64,000 bases of DNA from Leguminivora glycinivorella (lineage: Eukaryota; Arthropoda; Insecta; Lepidoptera; Tortricidae), in assembly GCF_023078275.1 (NCBI RefSeq), contig NC_062983.1, positions 6,255,001 to 6,319,000 on the forward strand, read 5' to 3'. Position numbers and translations under genes: made by a program. The notes under the pieces are model-generated. The model was not told the origin of the DNA. It made no database searches and saw only the letters and a program-made list of their open reading frames with translations. Shown in pieces: positions 1 through 12,069 of this stretch (the stretch's first letter is position 1; the number at the start of each line of letters is the position of its first letter).

Positions 1-1165
1 TGCGTCCCAGATAGTTCGCGATATAGGAACGTTATATAATGAGGTAAATAGACGAACAAAGGTTCTAAATTGGACGCGATTTACTAACTGTGCGTGTTTA
101 TATAACTGTTGGCTTTAATTATGAAAACATGGGAGATATTTAGGAAACGATCGGCATGCAATTTTGTTGCAATATTCATTTGTATTTAACAACTTAAACT
201 TTGTTACCTATATTAATTTTTTATTTTAGTATTGTTTGTAAAGTTTGAACTAATTTTCAGGGAAAGTTCCACAGTTTAGACCTGTTTATCCGAACTAGAC
301 TAATTAAATAGCTATTCATTGGTAAATGATCGCATTATTAGGGAAATAATTAACAATAGGCATTTAACAGAATTTGATTAAATATGTAGGACGTAGGTGA
401 AGCGGTCGTGTGCAGGGTGCCTTAGAATTTAGGCAACCAAATTAATGTCAATTTTATTTTAAGATTTTGTATTCATAATGTAGTTTGATTAATTGATTAT
501 AAATAAGGAAATTTTTTTTTAAACATTGTTTAATTATTTATTTAAGACATTGTTGTCGGTACGGTACATAATATGAAATAGATGAAAAATGGTTATTGAC
601 CTTTGAATATATACGAAAACATAAATAAATGCGTTATTAACTTTGTCATTTTGACGTGACTCTACCTACATTTGAAAGTAACTATAAAAGAAAAAAATAT
701 TTGCTTTCCGTTTACAAAATTTCTATTAGACGAAATACTTACGCAAGTTTAAAAAAATAGAAAAATAACGGTTTACAATGTGATTATATTTTATTCAAAA
801 AGTACATAAATGATTCCTATCAGAATATTCAAATATTCCAATAAGAATTGCGAGAATATTCCCTTTGGATTTCGGAGAAGTCCCGCCACGAAATAACCGC
901 AATTCGTTGCTATTCAAACATATTTAATTTGACAAATATTTTTATATAAAATACATACATATAATCGTTTAGGTTATACAGTGTGTCCCTAGCAATCGGA
1001 CAAAGCCGCGATGTACATATTATGCATTAAGATATTATGTAGAACTATTTTATCACCTATAAATAATTTCATAAAAGCAATGAAGTGGTTACGAACACAT
1101 TCATCAATTAAAGATCTTCTGAGGTCCTCATAGAATGTAGTATGAAACTGTCTTTGATTTTTTTA
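1..1165. other. AT-rich DNA, no gene seen
   Basis: No coding, RNA or repeat feature could be recognised on either strand. Stop codons are dense in all frames. Confidence 0.6.
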
Positions 1166-1167
1166 TT

Positions 1168-1435
1168 TTATTTATACATACATACAATCACGCCTGTATC
1201 CCATAAAGGGGTAAGCAGAGCACATGAAACTACTAAAGCTTCAGTGCCACTCTTGGCAAATAAGGGGTTGAAAGAAACTGAAACTGTGCCATTGCAGTGA
1301 CAGGTTGCCAGCCTCTCGCCTACGCCACAATTTAACCCATATCCCACAGTCGCCTTCTACGACACCCACGGGAAGAAAGGGGGTGGTGAAATTCTTAACC
1401 CGTCACCACACAGGCCTTAACCCGTCACCACACAG
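1168..1435 (+). repeat. Dispersed CACGCCTGTATCCC repeat
   Basis: Starts with a short CATACATACAATCACGCC lead and runs through CCACAGTCGCCTTCTACGAC to a GTCACCACACAGG end, with that last segment duplicated. I recognise it as a very common lepidopteran interspersed repeat of unclear class. Other copies in this window are a degenerate one at 21107-21295 and a 5' fragment at 60222-60305. Confidence 0.75.
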
Positions 1436-2640
1436 GCTTTATTTATGACATTATAATAAAATTGTTTTGACAAATTTATATTAAGTACCTATAATTCCAA
1501 ATTTCTGAATGTGTGGTGGTTTTTGAAGTCGATGTTTATTATTTGTAAATAAATTATTTGTTGTATTTTTCAATTAAAAAAATATTCTTATTGAGTACCT
1601 ACCTAAAGGATTTCAAGGAAATAACCTTACGTGGCATATCAATCTCTGTCGAATAGCGAATAACATAAAGTACAGCGGGACAAATTTGGACTGGGGGGCA
1701 AATGTAACTGGTCCATTTTTTCCATGTTTTACTACGTTTTCATTATTAAATAGAGTGTCCACCGGTTATATATGGTAGGCGTGTTCAGTGGATACATGTA
1801 GAACTCAACATCATAGTGTAATTCCAAGTATATGACATTTCCGAAGACTCGTGGCGCCCTCTGCCTCTGCTCTGCTGCTGTGTTCCAACTCGGAACACTT
1901 GGAGGCCTTGCTCACTTTTTCTTTGTATATGTACCCCAAGAGCTATCCGGTCTTGCTACTACTGGGAAAATAACTTAATTCTATAACAGTACTTTTTATC
2001 TCACCAAAAATTAAGTTTGGTAATTTGGTACAGTTTTTTTAGTTAAGCCACCAAAATTTGTGACAAGAAACGTATAATATAATAAAAAAAAGATTATTTT
2101 AATTCACTAAAAATCAGGCGAAAATGGTATCAGGACTTTTGTTTTAAATTCGACTACTTTAATTTATGATCTTTATAACACATTAAGAAACCACCTATTT
2201 TTGTGAATGATACTTCGTAGTAGCAAAAAGCGGAGTAATTAAATTAGTTATGACGCAAGCAATAATAGGACAAGTGAAGTTATGGTTGTTTTGTATCTAC
2301 ATTATGTGTTGAAACACTATTTCTACTGAAACCACCCTAAAAACAAAACGGAAGTTCAGTATTTTACTAGCTCAGAATAACATTCAGGGCAAAAATTATA
2401 TCAGCAAAAAAATTGGAACAGACTTTTCGTTAAGATCAAAATAAAGAAGTATAAAAAATAATCCACCTTTAAATGCACACCAAGAAGCGCTAAAATCTGT
2501 ACTGAAAGAAGTATTTTCATATTTTTCATTTACCTACAAACTCTACTATTGACGATGTCATTTTCTGCATTATTTCAAAAGTTAGTTATTCATTCGTATT
2601 TTCATTACATCGCGGTATAATAATATATTTCGCCACCTTC
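1436..2640. other. AT-rich DNA, no gene seen
   Basis: Nothing firm. The stretch near 1668-1760 (ACAGCGGGACAAATTTGG, then a GGGGGGCAAATGTAACTGG segment) has the look of a dispersed repeat end, but there is no partner copy here. Confidence 0.5.
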
Positions 2641-2642
2641 AC

Positions 2643-2735
2643 TATCGCTTAAATAGCTCAGTTATAGTAGCGTAAGACGATGGGCGCGCTCCTGACCTGA
2701 CGTCGTGGGTTCGATCCTCGGCAGTGAAAATCTTT
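2643..2735 (+). repeat. tRNA-derived SINE head or tRNA pseudogene
   Basis: An A-box-like segment (TAGCTCAGTTATAGTAGCG) is followed by a B box (GGTTCGATCC) and then a T run (ATCTTTTTTTC) that could stop RNA polymerase III. The acceptor stem does not close well, so this is not a functional tRNA by eye. A SINE head or decayed tRNA copy fits better. Confidence 0.5.
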
Positions 2736-3069
2736 TTTTCTTGTTATTATTTTTTTATCTTTTACACCCTTTTCAACCCTCTCTTTTTAAATATTGATTT
2801 TTTAGTATTAGATTTACAACCCATTTCATTGAAATTTTGTTAGACACATGTAATGCAATAAGTTTAAAAATTGTCTTTCAGTATTAGTATTGATTGAAGG
2901 TAACCTAAGGTTCAACATCGTGCGTCGTTCCTACTAACCGCAATACTCTGTCTTAGCTAACCATCGCTAGACGTTATGCCCTTGTAATAAGGATTACAAG
3001 TGTACAGTGACAGTTGTCCGGTATGACTCATAGATTTATATATCATTAAGCTAGATTGAGTTGTTAGGC
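2736..3069. other. No feature seen
   Basis: AT-rich, no recognisable element. Confidence 0.5.
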
Positions 3070-3464
3070 CAAAAAGTGTGTCCACATGAGAGGGTAAAGT
3101 TGGGGCTGGTGTCCCTCTCGCACTTATTGCCACTGTCAAAATTATTTGAATGACGTCATCACTGTCATTATTTGGGGATACCGGTCAATATTCAAAGTTA
3201 CTACCAAATCTACTAATACCGAATTAAAGGTTTTTTTTAATTGCGCAAATCTTTGGTTTTATGGCTTCATAATAATGACTTACCAATTCATTACAAGGTA
3301 TTAATATCCTTGCCTCGATATAATACAAAAATAATTTAAGAAGTTTATAAACTTAGTTATCATACGGGTAAAAATACTACTACTGTAGTAATCTCTTTAA
3401 GACTGGTCACATGTGAGAGGGACACCAGCCCCAACTTTGACCCTCTCATGTGGACACACTTTTA
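3070..3464. mobile_element. MITE with ~48-bp terminal inverted repeats
   Basis: The left end (about 3071-3119, AAAAGTGTGTCCACATGAGA onward) is the reverse complement of 3411-3464 with a single indel. The ~395-bp element has no coding capacity. Both ends carry the same GGGGCTGGTGTCCCTCTC inner word. No clear target duplication was found, so the superfamily is unknown. Confidence 0.8.
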
Positions 3465-3770
3465 CTAGTCTGATAAGAACGCCTTTCTGCACCGGTGATA
3501 AAGTTCAATTTAGTATGGCAAAAAAAGTGTGAGCTCAGTCCCTATTGAAAGTCCATGGTATGAGTCAATGAAAAATTGGCTAAATAGTAATCAAAAAACA
3601 AGCAAAAAGGGTAGAATATATTTCTTATAAGTTATTTCTTTGGATTACGTTACAAAATGAATGTATTATACATTATAATACTCGTTGTAATTGTATAGAT
3701 TTCAATGAATAATTTTATTTGTTCAAATTAATGACTTTCAAGGAACAAAAACTATTGAGTCGCTATTAGA
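3465..3770. other. No feature seen
   Basis: No recognisable feature between two MITEs. Confidence 0.5.
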
Positions 3771-3898
3771 CCGTTTTCACATTATCCGATCCGATAACGG
3801 ATGCCGGAAGGATATCAATAGAAGAATCCAAGATTCCGCCTGTAATGTATGGAATATCGGTCCGACATCCGATATCGGATCGGATAATGTGAAAACGT
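3771..3898. mobile_element. MITE family A, copy 1
   Basis: A ~128-bp element with near-perfect terminal inverted repeats (CGTTTTCACATTATCCGATC at each end) plus an internal ATCGGATG palindrome. Other copies are at 11069-11209 and 52343-52464. No coding capacity; needs a transposase from elsewhere. Confidence 0.85.
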
Positions 3899-4930
3899 AC
3901 TACATTTTACTCTTTTTAATACCAAGATTAATTAGAGTCAGTTGTATGGTCGGTACGTACTGTAAATAAAAAGTCGAAAAGTAGGTCCTTTCTATACTTT
4001 TTGCTATGTATTTTATATTTCAATATGCAGGCTTTTGTACCCATATTAGAGTACTTTCAATATGTGCTACCCTTTAATTAAATTCGAACACTCGCGTATT
4101 AGACACTTCTAATATTATTTGAATGGCATTATTACCAACATTAAATCTCCTTTTGAAAATAAATTTTAAAGAATATCCCACACTATCAGATCAGAACCAC
4201 TGGTATTTAATTTAAAACAAATGCCTATAATAAATAAATCCGATAAACCTTTAGGTTGTCTGCTGTCGAATTTAATTATTTTCATAGAAAATATTTTAAT
4301 TTGTATCCTTCCAGCTCGAGATTCTTGGAAGCCTTGTAAATTTTTCTTCGTGACAACAAGATATGACATTTATTTCAGGAAATTTACACATACATAGGTA
4401 CATTACATACATTTATTGTAATAAACGGAGTACAAGTGACCAAGATAAAGATGATACAGTAGGGTATTTTTAAAGTTTATGTAATGAAGAAGTAAAATTG
4501 CGGCCTTTTTTAGGTATTTATATTTATGGAATAAATTGGAAATATCTAATACCTACATACTTATTATATATTGGTAGCGGCTCCATTCGTTCAATATTCG
4601 TTCGCAATTCATTTTGACATATAAGTCATTTGAGCATATTATGACAAAGGTATTTTGATAAAGAGTTTTTAGTGTGTGGCAGTTCCATTTGCAATTTTGA
4701 TACTTAGGTCTTTATACACTATGTTGGTTATGGCATGAACGATTTTTTTCCTAAGCAGATAAGAAGTTAACGTTATTAGCATCAACAAGAATGTTATAAA
4801 TGCAATTTAGACCCAGATTTTTAAAACATTTTTGTTATGAATTGTGCGTCCTTGTATTTAATGTCATTGCAGTAGCTTGTACTCATCAACTTATAATATA
4901 AATAAAACCTTAAAAAATTAATTAAAAAAG
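3899..4930. other. AT-rich DNA, no gene seen
   Basis: No RNA gene, repeat or gene recognised. Open frames are under 70 codons and show no family resemblance. Confidence 0.5.
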
Positions 4931-4935
4931 CTGTA

Positions 4936-5035
4936 AAAACGTATGCGACGACTGAGATTTGAACTTGTGACCTGTGGCTTGTAAGTCTAACGATAATCGC
5001 CGGGGCTATACCTGGCCGTGACATATGGGTCGAAA
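4936..5035 (-). repeat. tRNA-derived SINE fragment (antisense)
   Basis: On the minus strand a B-box-like GTTCAAATC follows an A-box-like TATAGCCCCGGCGATTATCG at tRNA-like spacing. The stems are degenerate and there is no clear 3' tail, so this is a weak call. Confidence 0.35.
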
Positions 5036-5315
5036 TTAGACTTTGCATAGCTTTCGCGTGTTTGTAACAAGCGTTGCTTCAACGATTCTGAAGAATGGAA
5101 GAATACATTTCACAAGATGACGGAGATCTGTCAAATGGTAGAAGAGAAAAACGTGAGATAGATGTATGTACTGACAAGTATATACTCTTTTCGACGACTG
5201 TCAAATCGCATGCCTAAAATAAATGTGTAATTTTTTTAATTACTTTGGACTTTATTATCGGTGGGAAACGTCTGTTTTTAATCTACTTAAAATATTACTT
5301 ATGTAGAAACAGGCA

Positions 5316-5488
5316 TGTAATGAGGAGGAACACTCAAAGGATATGACAGATGGCGCCACCCTATTAGTCCGTGAGACGTGAGAGCGAGAAGCTGATAATT
5401 ATGTTTTTCTCTCTCTCACATATGAATGACAGTGACATGCATAGGCGCCGCCTGGCGGGGTAAAATGTCAGTGTGCCTCCTCATTTAC
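5316..5488. mobile_element. Short TIR element (GTAATGAGGAGG ends)
   Basis: The left end GTAATGAGGAGGAACACT and the inverted right end GTAAATGAGGAGGCACACT bound 173 bp. The interior contains GGCGCC-rich words and no open frame. Only one copy is seen here. Confidence 0.6.
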
Positions 5489-6454
5489 GTTAATGTGTAA
5501 TAGAAGAACAGAATAAAAAGCATGCGACACGGCTCATCACCTACCCTCGGCCCAGCTCCACCGGCGTGGTGGTTTGCCATATGGATTCCTAAATGTAAGA
5601 CACTAAGGTCCAAACCAAACCACGCAAAAAATGTAAATATATTAAATAAATTAAAGTATTTAATAAAGGTCAAACTTATTGGGTGGATTATCATGCTGTT
5701 AATATTGTTAAATAGGGACAATAAAAGTCAACCTCGTACTATTATCTGTTTCGAATTTGCCCGGTCAAATATTTAGATTTTTTTATTTCCATATAAATAT
5801 ATTGGTGGTTTTTATATGTTAAATATCTGAAAAATTATGTGCTATTGATTTCTGCTTAAAAATATCTGTTATTATATCAGCTCTAGAGCACGTTAGACAA
5901 AATTCAAAAATTCTATATCAATAAAAATAGTCTTATTTCCCGTCATATATTTAGGTGGCTTCGGGTTGTAAACCTTAAAACTGTTTTTTTTCTACATGTT
6001 TCCACCATTAAATTACTGTGAGGTATTTTGCTGAAAGAAAACGCTTATTTTCTAGGCGTAGTTTTTTTTAATATCTTCCGTTCCAAACTATTGGTGGATT
6101 CGAAAATATAGGTTTTTTAAATTGCGATTAAGCGCTGTATATGAAATAAAACTACTGTTATAGAATTATTTTCAAAAATATCGTACCGGTCTTAGGCTAA
6201 TGACATTTATTGAATGTTTATAACATAATAGTAGCGTGACTACTTAAAAATACAAGTTAAAATATTTTCTATGAAAATAATTTAATTTGTTCTTAGAGAA
6301 CCAGCTGTAGTTCAAATTCCCAACTACGGTCCAAGAACATGTCCAAGACTAAGGACATATGTCTTCATTTAGGTGTGATTATGATTTAACGACGTACTTA
6401 CAGTGAGCTGCAAAATTGCATGGAGAAATTATTATGAATGAATTCATTGATAAA
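5489..6454. other. No convincing feature
   Basis: Overlapping opposite-strand frames of 84 and 78 codons lie near 5485-5776, but neither has a family signature. Everything else is AT-rich. Confidence 0.45.
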
Positions 6455-6584
6455 TTCCCTTCATGGGATAAGTTCGCCTTTGTACAGATGATGTGTGTGT
6501 TATTTTTTTCTTCCTGTTATATGTGTTTTTATTTTTGTACAATAAAGTGTTTTTTTTAAGTGTATTACTACTACTACTACTACC
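6455..6584 (+). mobile_element. LINE 3' end with (ACT)n tail
   Basis: The sequence GGGATAAGTTCGCCTTTGTA, a T-rich 3' UTR, an AATAAA signal and a terminal (CTA)n run are the 3' terminus of a common lepidopteran non-LTR retrotransposon (CR1/Jockey-like by recognition). The copy is heavily 5'-truncated, with no coding sequence. Confidence 0.7.
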
Positions 6585-6600
6585 AAATTCACTACTATCA

Positions 6601-7200
6601 AATGCACTTTTACCAACTCACCAACTTGAAACGGATCGAGTAGATCACATACATATGCCAAAGGCGTACAGTATGGCCACTCCCGCTCCTCTATGAAAGT
6701 GCCACCCACCCCCTCTCGGTTACCTCACAGTTACTGCCTGTCAAAAAGTCGACCTGTCATATCTCACTCATACAAGCATAGTACGCGTTCACCTACACGA
6801 GCTTAGACTGTGTGCTAAGAACGCGCCTCTTTCATATATTTGATCGCCAGTGTCCGAGGTGTGCCAAAGGTGAAACTCGCTAGATATGTGTTTTACTGTC
6901 GTAGCGCAAACGATTGTCACTGTGGCTAGGCTGGCTCAAAAGTTGGTAATCGTTTACGCTCCTCTAAAATTAAAGAAAAGAGAAATACTACCGTATTATT
7001 AAATTCAATTCAATTCTGCAATCATGTCCATTACATTACATACAGATGTTATATAAAATTATATAGTTGGTACATAATACCGCTAGTCCACAGCAAGTTT
7101 TCTTAAATACTAAACATTAATATTATTTTTATTTAATATTTCACCTCGAAGCAACCGATTAGCAATTTGGCAACAGATATGTACACCTTTAGTTTAAATA
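6601..7200. other. No gene recognised
   Basis: 6690-6960 is less AT-rich than its surroundings but matches nothing I can name. Confidence 0.45.
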
Positions 7201-7202
7201 GC

Positions 7203-7290
7203 TCCAATCCCTGGGTGTCCATGGGCGGCGGTGATCACTTACCGCCAGGCGACCGTCTCCTCGTTTCTCTCCTATCTTATAAAACAATAG
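7203..7290 (+). repeat. Dispersed GGCGGCGGTGATCACTTACC repeat tail
   Basis: Recognised by GGGTGTCCATGGGCGGCGG, GGCGACCGTCTCCTCGTTT and a final CCTATCTTATAAAA. This is a very common lepidopteran repeat 3' end. A second copy lies at 51935-52055. Confidence 0.7.
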
Positions 7291-7295
7291 TTGTT

Positions 7296-7660
7296 TTAGT
7301 GTACGTGTCTGAACAGCGCCATCTCTTTTAGCTGAAAAATACATAGAAGAAAAAATATGAGGTCCATTGAAACACTGCGAAGGTTGTCTATTATATACAG
7401 GTAGATCTCAATCTTAATCACTAAATTAACTGGAAGAGGTTGTGTTCTACACCATTATCTTTCATCTGCTGTATATAAATGAAAATATATTTTCCACAAC
7501 ATAAAATGCTGTTTTTTTCCACCCCGGGCGGGGGGCGATTTTTGAATCTCGCATACGGGATTTTGTCACTAAAATACCGGTTGAAAACGGTGACTTGCTT
7601 ATTATTTTCAGTGACAATTTTCTGAATTCGAACGTGTGAGACTCAACAATCGGCCCGAAA
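7296..7660. other. No gene recognised
   Basis: A C/G run (CCCCGGGCGGGGGGCG) sits near 7522-7537 in otherwise AT-rich sequence. No element identified. Confidence 0.45.
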
Positions 7661-7669
7661 ATGTTCTGT

Positions 7670-7915
7670 TACGGCAGCCAAAGACATAATTATGTTGTAA
7701 CTTCGTATAGACATATGAAGTTTAAGAAAAAATACATATTACCTCAGAACCATAAAAGAACAAGGTACGGTGGCCTAAATGGCGTTACACGTTTGGAGAA
7801 TGCTCGGCTAGATGGCGCTAATATTAATATTCGACGTTTTAACACATATCAAGCCAATAATACGGGCCCAATTTTCAAAATTGAGGGTCAAAAGTTTTAA
7901 GCCTGTGTCTGTAAG
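7670..7915 (+). repeat. Dispersed repeat B, copy 1
   Basis: Shares a long stretch with 10268-10475. The shared order is CGTATAGACA, GAACCAT, GCTAGATGGCGCTAATATTA, CATATCAAG, then ACGGGCC and a GTTTTAA-CCTGT end. A 79-codon open frame here is explained by the repeat and is disrupted in copy 2. Confidence 0.75.
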
Positions 7916-8002
7916 TATATCGACGGTGAAGTACCATGAACTCCCAACTACTTACGTTTTCATACTTAGCTAGGAGTTCATGGCACTTCGCCATCGATAT
8001 GC
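7914..8002. repeat. Imperfect hairpin
   Basis: The arms around TATCGACGGTGAAGTACCAT and the inverted ATGGCACTTCGCCATCGATA pair over ~28 bp with a ~30-nt loop. This could be a solitary foldback MITE or the terminus of the neighbouring repeat. Confidence 0.55.
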
Positions 8003-8460
8003 ACTGTGATTACATAATATATTACTCAATCCTCTTTGCAGGCGGCAAACGATTCGTTTCAACTTAGTTTCGTATAAGCGCCATCTATTATGGCATGGGA
8101 GAACTATTTATTTTTTTATAATTATTTTAAGTAAAGTTCAATATGATATGTCTATATGTCTAATGTTCTATAAATATAATATGATTTTTATTTTGATACG
8201 TTGACACACTTATTTATTTGTTAAAAATAAACTTTGACATAAGCGCCATCTATCGCTGAGTAGCGAACTTATCATGCAATGTCGTAGAAAACCGGTTCGG
8301 TGGCGGTGTAATTTTTGGGGTGCTTCGGGGTCGATTCTCAGAGCGATATTTAATATAAAGGATTAGATATGATAGCCAATAAGATACCTATAATTATTTT
8401 GTTTAGTTAAAGTTTAGATTTTTATTTATGCGTGTTATGCTACGTACAATATAGGAATAT
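8003..8460. other. No gene recognised
   Basis: Two GCGCCATCTAT words (near 8078 and 8244) hint at old repeat pieces. Otherwise featureless. Confidence 0.45.
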
Positions 8461-8462
8461 AA

Positions 8463-8643
8463 TCCATACTAATATTATAAAATGAGAAAGTGTGTGTGTT
8501 TGTTTGTTTGTCCGTCTTTCACGGCAAAACCGAGCGATGAATTGACGTGATTTCTTAAGTGGAGATAGTTGAAGGGGTGGAGAGTGACATAGGCTACTTT
8601 TTGTCTCTTTCTAACGCGAGAGAAGCCGCTGGCAAAAGCTAGT
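8463..8643 (+). mobile_element. CCATACTAATATTATAAA...AAAGCTAGT element (L), copy 1
   Basis: A ~180-bp element: CCATACTAATATTATAAA start, GTTTGTTTGTCCGTCTTTCA core, GACATAGGCTACTTTTTGTC, ending AAAAGCTAGT. I recognise it as one of the most abundant lepidopteran short elements. It may be related to Helitron-like Lep1 elements, but the sequence alone does not prove that. Other copies: 16168-16425 (two), 27213-27427, 42590-42765, 45100-45281, 54378-54566. Confidence 0.85.
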
Positions 8644-9012
8644 TTACTATAAATCTATGCGTTTACCACCATTGCCGTGTAAAAATATACTCGCAGGTTA
8701 TTTCAAAGATGACACATCATTGTCAAACCTACTTTATATTCTGTGAGGTCGGTATCCAACGATTATTCAAATCTACATTTTGGGTAGAGGACTATCGGAG
8801 AAGACGGATTAAAACAAAATTGCAGATTAAACTTAAATAAACAGTAAAAAACTTATTTGGCAATCAAACTTGAAAGGAGCCTGTTTATGTATTTATTGTT
8901 TTTTTTTGGTCTTATTTGCCGACGTTTACGTAGCTAACAAAAAGTAAAAAAAAAAAACATACAAATAATACGTTGATGTCTAGTTTAATTTTTATTACAA
9001 AGTTTGGGTAGT
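8644..9012. other. No gene recognised
   Basis: No recognisable element. Confidence 0.45.
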
Positions 9013-9015
9013 AGA

Positions 9016-9999
9016 TTTAGATTTAGATTTAGATTTATTTATTTCATAATATAAAATTACATTATAAATTATTCTACCTTAATCTATAAGAATTTATATT
9101 ATGATCGTCGAGTATGATTTTTAATAAAATATCAATTACAATTATAATTTGATACTAATTTTAAAAATATAACAATAATGATTTATAAGTAATCACAATG
9201 TCAATTTTTACATAAAAAGGAAAAAAGAAAAAACAAGGTATCTCATAATGATCGTCAAACTAAAATTAAAATACAATAATGGATTACAGTCAATTTATAT
9301 TACATGTCATTTCCATATACTCATTTACAGAATATAATGGATTTTCCAATAAAAAGATTTTCAATTGGCGTTCAAAAGTTTCGTCAGATGTTTCTGTTCG
9401 CAATTTCGCGGGTAGTCGTTCGTAGTATGTCGGTCCAATCACTCTCGGGTTCTTTACTGAAAGCGCCATGCGACGCGGCACTGTTCGCAATCTCCCTGTG
9501 GACCGAATTTGTTTCCCGGAAACTTCAACGCGCTTGAACATCGAGAAATTGTTTCTCACAAACATTAGTACTTGGAAGAGGTAAAGTGAGTAATGTGTCA
9601 TTATACCGTTCTGTTTGAAGAGCTCCTGCACGGATGTCTAGTTTGTACTCCGGTTAGTAGTCGTACCGCTCGTTTTTGAAGGATTAAAACTCGCTTCGCA
9701 TCCGTGGAGTTTCCCCAAATCAACGTCCCGTAAGATATTAGCGAGTGAAAATTTGAGAAATATACAGCCTTCAGTGCTTTTCTCGATATAAGCGGCTGAA
9801 GCTTCTTAATGGCGAAGACAGCACTACTCAACTTGTTGCATAACTTGTCAACATGGCACTTCCAGTTAAGATTCGAGTCGACCGTAAAACCCAGGAATTT
9901 GCTTTCGAAACACAATGGCATTGGACCGTTTTCAATACATGATGGTGCTTCAGTGCTACGGGCCGAAAAAATCATCACACTGGACTTCGCGACGTTCTA
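9016..9999 (-). pseudogene. 5'-truncated non-LTR retrotransposon (CR1/Jockey-like RT C-terminus)
   Basis: On the minus strand, 9978-9601 encodes the region after the RT core: LGFTVDSNLNWKCHVD, then LISYGTLIWG and LQKRAVRLLTG. This is the usual pattern of the C-terminal domain of Jockey/CR1-type reverse transcriptases. The frame is broken near 9632 by what looks like a one-base loss and continues in the next frame to about 9290 (starting ELFKQNGIMTHYSLYLFQ). The 3' end (low coordinates) has AATAAA and an (AAATCT)n tail at 9016-9042. There is no catalytic RT domain, so the copy is dead. Confidence 0.85.
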
Positions 10000-10265
10000 G
10001 TAACTATCATAGTACTTTAGCTTTAGTGTGACAGATATTATTTCGATACGATTTTGCGTTTTAAGACTAAAAATTATAAGTTGTATGGTTTGACAATCTG
10101 TCACCGCGTCAGAATTATGTTGAAAACATCAAAGCTTAATCTTTATTTTTTTATTTATAAATTCCTTAAAATTAACACTAACAGACACGCCACAAATGTT
10201 AATAGGAGGGTAGCTTTAAAGACTCGTACAATAGGGTACAAACTTATTGACTAGAATAATATAAC
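10000..10265. other. No gene recognised
   Basis: AT-rich flank of the LINE remnant. A 66-codon frame here has no family signature. Confidence 0.45.
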
Positions 10266-10267
10266 TA

Positions 10268-10475
10268 CGTATAGACAGATAAAGTCTAAGGAAAACACGT
10301 ACTTCGGAACCATTAAGATAAATGTAAGGTCGCCTAGATGGCGCTACCTACACTTTTGGTTGGCTCTCTAGATGGCACTAATATTAATATTTGACAATTT
10401 TTACATATCAAGTTAAGATACGGGCCAAATTATCAAAACTGAGGTTTAAAAGTTTTAATCCTGTCTCGAAAGATG
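10268..10475 (+). repeat. Dispersed repeat B, copy 2
   Basis: Same order of words as 7670-7915, including CTAGATGGCACTAATATTAA, with small indels that break any shared reading frame. Confidence 0.7.
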
Positions 10476-11068
10476 ACAGTCTAAGTAAACTGTGACTACA
10501 CATTTTTTATTTGACAGTTTTTGACTGTAATTCTCTGTACAGTCGATCCTCTTCTATAATTGTCTACTGTTTAACGTGGTGTTCCAAAGTCGTTTCGAAC
10601 GCTTGCGTAATAACCCCCCCACGAGGCGTCGCGCGCTGGTAATATTCCCATTCCAATTTCAAACTTATAGCATTGATTTATGGTCTATTTTTCGTTACTG
10701 ACTGATCAACAAAAGTGTCCACATTTGTATTTTGTAACGCGTTGCTAGGGGCAGGGTTTTTAGACTGTGCGTCTTAGGGTGCGTTTTCACATTTTTTTTT
10801 TTAATAAATGGCCTCAGTCCCACTTGATGGGACTATTTTGCCAGTGTCAAGGTAAGTGCGACGTTGTTCGGTAGTAGGCACTTGTAAATCGGCCGTCGAT
10901 GACAAAAAAGGGGCTAAACGCGTTTCGAGATTAATTCTTCATAAGCTTCTCACTATAACATTAGTTTACTGCATAATAAGCTATCGATATTACACTTTCA
11001 ACAACATTAATGAGCAAAAGAAGGAGAAATTATTCGCGACACGATGCCACTAAGATGGCACCCGAACC
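10476..11068. other. No gene recognised
   Basis: Includes GGGTGCGTTTTCACATTTTT at about 10779-10798, which resembles one end of MITE family A, followed by sequence I cannot assign. Confidence 0.45.
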
Positions 11069-11209
11069 GGAAGTGCGTTTTCACATTATCCGATCCGATA
11101 TCGGATGTAGGAAGGATTTCGAAGGCAAAAATCAAAGATGGCGGATTAAATATATAGGATATCGGTCCTACATCCGATATGGGATCGGATAATGTGAAAA
11201 CGCACTTCC
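11069..11209. mobile_element. MITE family A, copy 2
   Basis: Inverted ends GGAAGTGCGTTTTCACATTA on both sides. The interior contains GGCAAAAATCAAAGATGG, found in reverse in the third copy. ~140 bp, non-coding. Confidence 0.85.
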
Positions 11210-11340
11210 ATTTCCATTTTTCCGTTTATTTAAAAATAAAAAGTGAGATAATTAGGTTACAATAGTTTGTAATTATACATAATCCCCTTTAAGGGAACCA
11301 CTGGATGAACTACGCAGTTGTTACATACTTAGTTGCACTT

Positions 11341-11935
11341 TTTAGGGTTCCGTAGCCAAAATGGCAAAAACGGAACCCTTATAGTTTCGTCATGTCCGTC
11401 TGTCCGTCTGTCCGTCTGTCCGTCTGTCCGTCTGTCACAGCCGATTTACTCGGAAACTATAAGTACTACAGTGATGAAATTTGATGGGAATATGTGTTGT
11501 ATGAACCGCTACAAAATTATGACACTAAATAGTAAAAAAAAGAATTGGGGGTGGGGCCCCCCATACATGTAACTGAGGGATGAAAATTTTTTTTTCGATG
11601 TACATACCCGTGTGGGGTATCAATGGAAAGGTCTTTTAAAATGATATAAAGTTTTCTAAAAAACATTTTTCTTAAAGTGAACGGTTTTTGAGATATCAGC
11701 TCTCAAAGTCGTAAAAAGTATGTCCCCCCCCCTCTATTTTTATAACTACGGGGTATAAAATTCTAAAAAAAATAGAGGTGATGCATGCTAATTAACTCTT
11801 TCAACGATTTTTGGTTTGATCAAAGTATCTCTTATAGTTTTTGAGATAGGTTGATTTAACTGTAATTTTGGTTTGCTGCTACGGAACCCTTTGTGCGCGA
11901 GCCCGACTCGCACTTGGCCGGTTTTAATTAATAAC
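11341..11935 (+). mobile_element. GGGTTCCGTA element (M), copy 1, with TCCG/TCTG microsatellite
   Basis: Starts TAGGGTTCCGTAGCC, has a (GTCCGTCT)n tract at 11394-11438, and ends GCGAGCCCGACTCGCACTTG GCCGGTTTT. GGGTTCCGTA at one end and TACGGAACCCT near the other form short inverted repeats. Non-coding. The inverted partner at 34582-35166 matches almost base for base, differing mainly in homopolymer lengths. Such microsatellite-bearing elements are common in Lepidoptera. Confidence 0.85.
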
Positions 11936-12069
11936 AAAGGTTGCGAAAATACCTATTTAATAAGTAGGTACCTTTAATTATACATATAAGTATTTGCTAT
12001 TACAGGTTCTCTTAACCACCACAAAATATAAAAGTTGACTTTGTAACAAAGACAGAAGCAAATATGTGT

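Noticed and set aside
2643..2735. Functional tRNA gene
   Set aside because: A and B boxes are present, but the acceptor stem does not pair and the D arm is poor. SINE head or pseudogene fits better.
5485..5776. Overlapping 84- and 78-codon frames on opposite strands
   Set aside because: No recognisable domain on either strand, and neither has supporting context.
6490..6709. Small membrane-protein-like frame (FFFLLYVFLFLY)
   Set aside because: It is the translation of a T-rich LINE 3' UTR and (CTA)n tail.
9304..9537. Plus-strand 77-codon frame
   Set aside because: Antisense shadow of the LINE reverse-transcriptase remnant on the minus strand.
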